From NCBI GenBank assembly GCA_023411035.1, contig JAEYPE010000244.1:1-41616 (forward strand): DNA of 41,616 nucleotides. Reading direction: 5' to 3'. Positions 40,529-41,616 of this stretch are shown one piece after another (within the stretch, counting starts at the first letter, position 1; each line of letters opens with the position of its first letter). Source of the stretch: Pseudomonadota bacterium. Its GTDB lineage: Bacteria; Pseudomonadota; Alphaproteobacteria; Azospirillales; Azospirillaceae. The translations under genes and the position numbers were made by a program. The notes beneath the pieces were generated by a model. That model searched no databases. It was not told the DNA's origin and worked only from the letters and a program-made list of their open reading frames with translations.

Positions 40529-41616
40529 TCAATCCATCAGCCGTGTCCATGATCCCGTCAGGCGGCCATAGCCCGCCGGGACCGACGCATCGTACAGGGG
40601 CAATGGCTGGCGCAGCCGTTGCCCCGCGTCGCGTCCGAGGGTTTCCACCGCGGTTGCCAACCGCCCGTCCGGCGGCCAGGACCCGCCGGGGCTGAACGGC
40701 ACCACCAGCGCGATCCCCTGGTCCAGCCGCCCGCCGTAGCGGCTCTGCGCACCCTCCGGCCCTTCCGTCCAGGTGACGTGGGCGGACAGGCGGATGCCGC
40801 CCTCGAACGCGCGCATCAGTTCCACCGTGCCGCCCCAATCCCCGCCGAGATAGCGCCCCAGCCGCAGCACGCCCGTGGTGGCCGCCCCCGGCGCTTCCCA
40901 ATAAAGGCTGGCGTGGCCGGTGTTCCGCCCGCTCTCGGGGGCGATGCGCAGCGCTTCATGGGGCGGGCGTTTCCAGACGCGGTTGATGTCCAGCCCCAGC
41001 GCCCAGCGCGTCGTCAGCGGATGGTAAAGCGCCTCCGCCCCGACACCGCCGAACATCTCCTCGAAATGGCCGATGGACAGGCGCGTGCTCCAGCTTTCGG
41101 AAGGGGCGGCCAGCCACGCGCCGTACAGCCGCTCCACGGCGGCGACGCGGTCGGCGTAGTGCGGCAGGTCGCTGCGCACCGGCTCCGCCGCCGGGATGGC
41201 GTTGGTGTCGAGGAGATGCAGGTTGTGGCTGGCGTTCAGCCGGACCCCGGCGCCGAGGACCAGCCCGCGCAAAGGCTCCGCCGTAAGCAGCGCGTCGCCG
41301 TAGGTCCGCTGCACCAGCGGGGCGCTCTGCTCGAACAGGCTCACCTCCACCGTCGGGGTGACGGTCAGGGCCAGCCGCGCCGGCCAGTCCGGCGGCGGAC
41401 CGGCGGAGCGCTCCACGCGGGCGGTGCGCCAGATCTCCTCCGGGCTGCCGCGCTTGCGGGCGGCCTGTTCCACGTCGCGGCGCGACAGGGTGACGGCGGT
41501 GCCGTCCAACCCTGCGCCGCCGGTGACGACGGTCAGCCATTCGACCTCCGGTGGCGCGCCGTCGGCCAGCAGGCGGGCGGCGCGGCCCACCTCCTGCGCC
41601 AGCGGGGCGGTGCCGG
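40529..41616 (-). CDS. YjbH-like exopolysaccharide-associated outer-membrane protein, C-terminal part
   Basis: The frame is open from the right window edge to the stop at 40529, so only the last 362 residues are visible. Recognisable YjbH/GfcD features are PVRSDLPHYADRVAAVERLY, STRLSIGHFEEMFGGVGAEA, LYHPLTTRWALGLDINRVWK and GHASLYWEAPG, a pattern of beta-strands fitting a C-terminal outer-membrane barrel. Such proteins are linked to capsule or exopolysaccharide export. A GTG inside the frame (41590) is not the start because the frame continues upstream with the same coding character. Partner genes would lie beyond the window. Confidence 0.83.
   Translation of the reverse strand, partial: GTAPLAQEVGRAARLLADGAPPEVEWLTVVTGGAGLDGTAVTLSRRDVEQAARKRGSPEEIWRTARVERSAGPPPDWPARLALTVTPTVEVSLFEQSAPLVQRTYGDALLTAEPLRGLVLGAGVRLNASHNLHLLDTNAIPAAEPVRSDLPHYADRVAAVERLYGAWLAAPSESWSTRLSIGHFEEMFGGVGAEALYHPLTTRWALGLDINRVWKRPPHEALRIAPESGRNTGHASLYWEAPGAATTGVLRLGRYLGGDWGGTVELMRAFEGGIRLSAHVTWTEGPEGAQSRYGGRLDQGIALVVPFSPGGSWPPDGRLATAVETLGRDAGQRLRQPLPLYDASVPAGYGRLTGSWTRLMD

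Overview
The window reads as chromosomal DNA of a high-GC alphaproteobacterium. The best guess is a Rhodospirillales member close to Azospirillum. The basis is strong G/C bias at third codon positions, an RpoH with an alphaproteobacterial-style RpoH box, an alphaproteobacterial-type SerC, an IalB-family protein, a DUF6476-like gene next to a RluA-family synthase, a receiver-Hpt protein with a GPDRRR segment, and a hisZ-purA pair. This assignment is an inference from protein style, not from a search.

Left part (1-11.5 kb). A partial unknown gene is followed by a stand-alone elongation factor G paralogue with a strong intrinsic terminator. Next come a periplasmic Do-family protease with two PDZ domains, an OmpR-type response regulator with its HAMP histidine kinase, and an AI-2E family permease converging on a DHA2-type multidrug exporter. 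A FetAB-like ABC pair and a 70-aa orphan close this part.

Middle (11.5-25.6 kb). An AT-rich islet carries an 81-aa orphan with a good ribosome binding site. It is followed by a minus-strand pair (AhpD-like peroxidase-related enzyme, then signal peptide peptidase SppA) and a divergent receiver-Hpt phosphorelay protein. A minus-strand run then holds an IalB-like secreted protein, chorismate synthase (aroC), an unrecognised 387-aa protein and enoyl-ACP reductase (fabI). Then come a YihY/BrkB membrane protein, the manganese exporter mntP with a perfect palindrome upstream, a radical SAM/SPASM protein, a sialidase-like protein with three Asp boxes, and serC.

Right part (25.6-41.6 kb). hisZ and purA sit between three uncharacterised genes: a 569-aa helical protein on the minus strand, a tail-anchored pseudokinase lacking the ATP-site lysine, the HRD aspartate and the DFG aspartate, and a small two-helix membrane protein right behind it. 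This trio is the most novel-looking content. Next are rpoH, a RluD-type pseudouridine synthase, a small membrane protein overlapping a low-specificity threonine aldolase, two identical tandem tRNA-Glu(CTC) genes, a Sel1/SLT lytic transglycosylase, an ECF sigma factor with no recognisable anti-sigma neighbour, a DUF1328 mini-membrane protein, a Ser/Gly/Thr-rich secreted protein, and the C-terminal part of a YjbH-like outer-membrane protein.

Functionally this is mostly core metabolism (translation, serine, histidine, purine, aromatic and fatty-acid synthesis) mixed with envelope maintenance and stress genes. I see no transposase, integrase, CRISPR array, prophage module or rRNA. Coordinates and start choices come from reading the sequence. 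Family names are from recognition of motifs, not from database hits.
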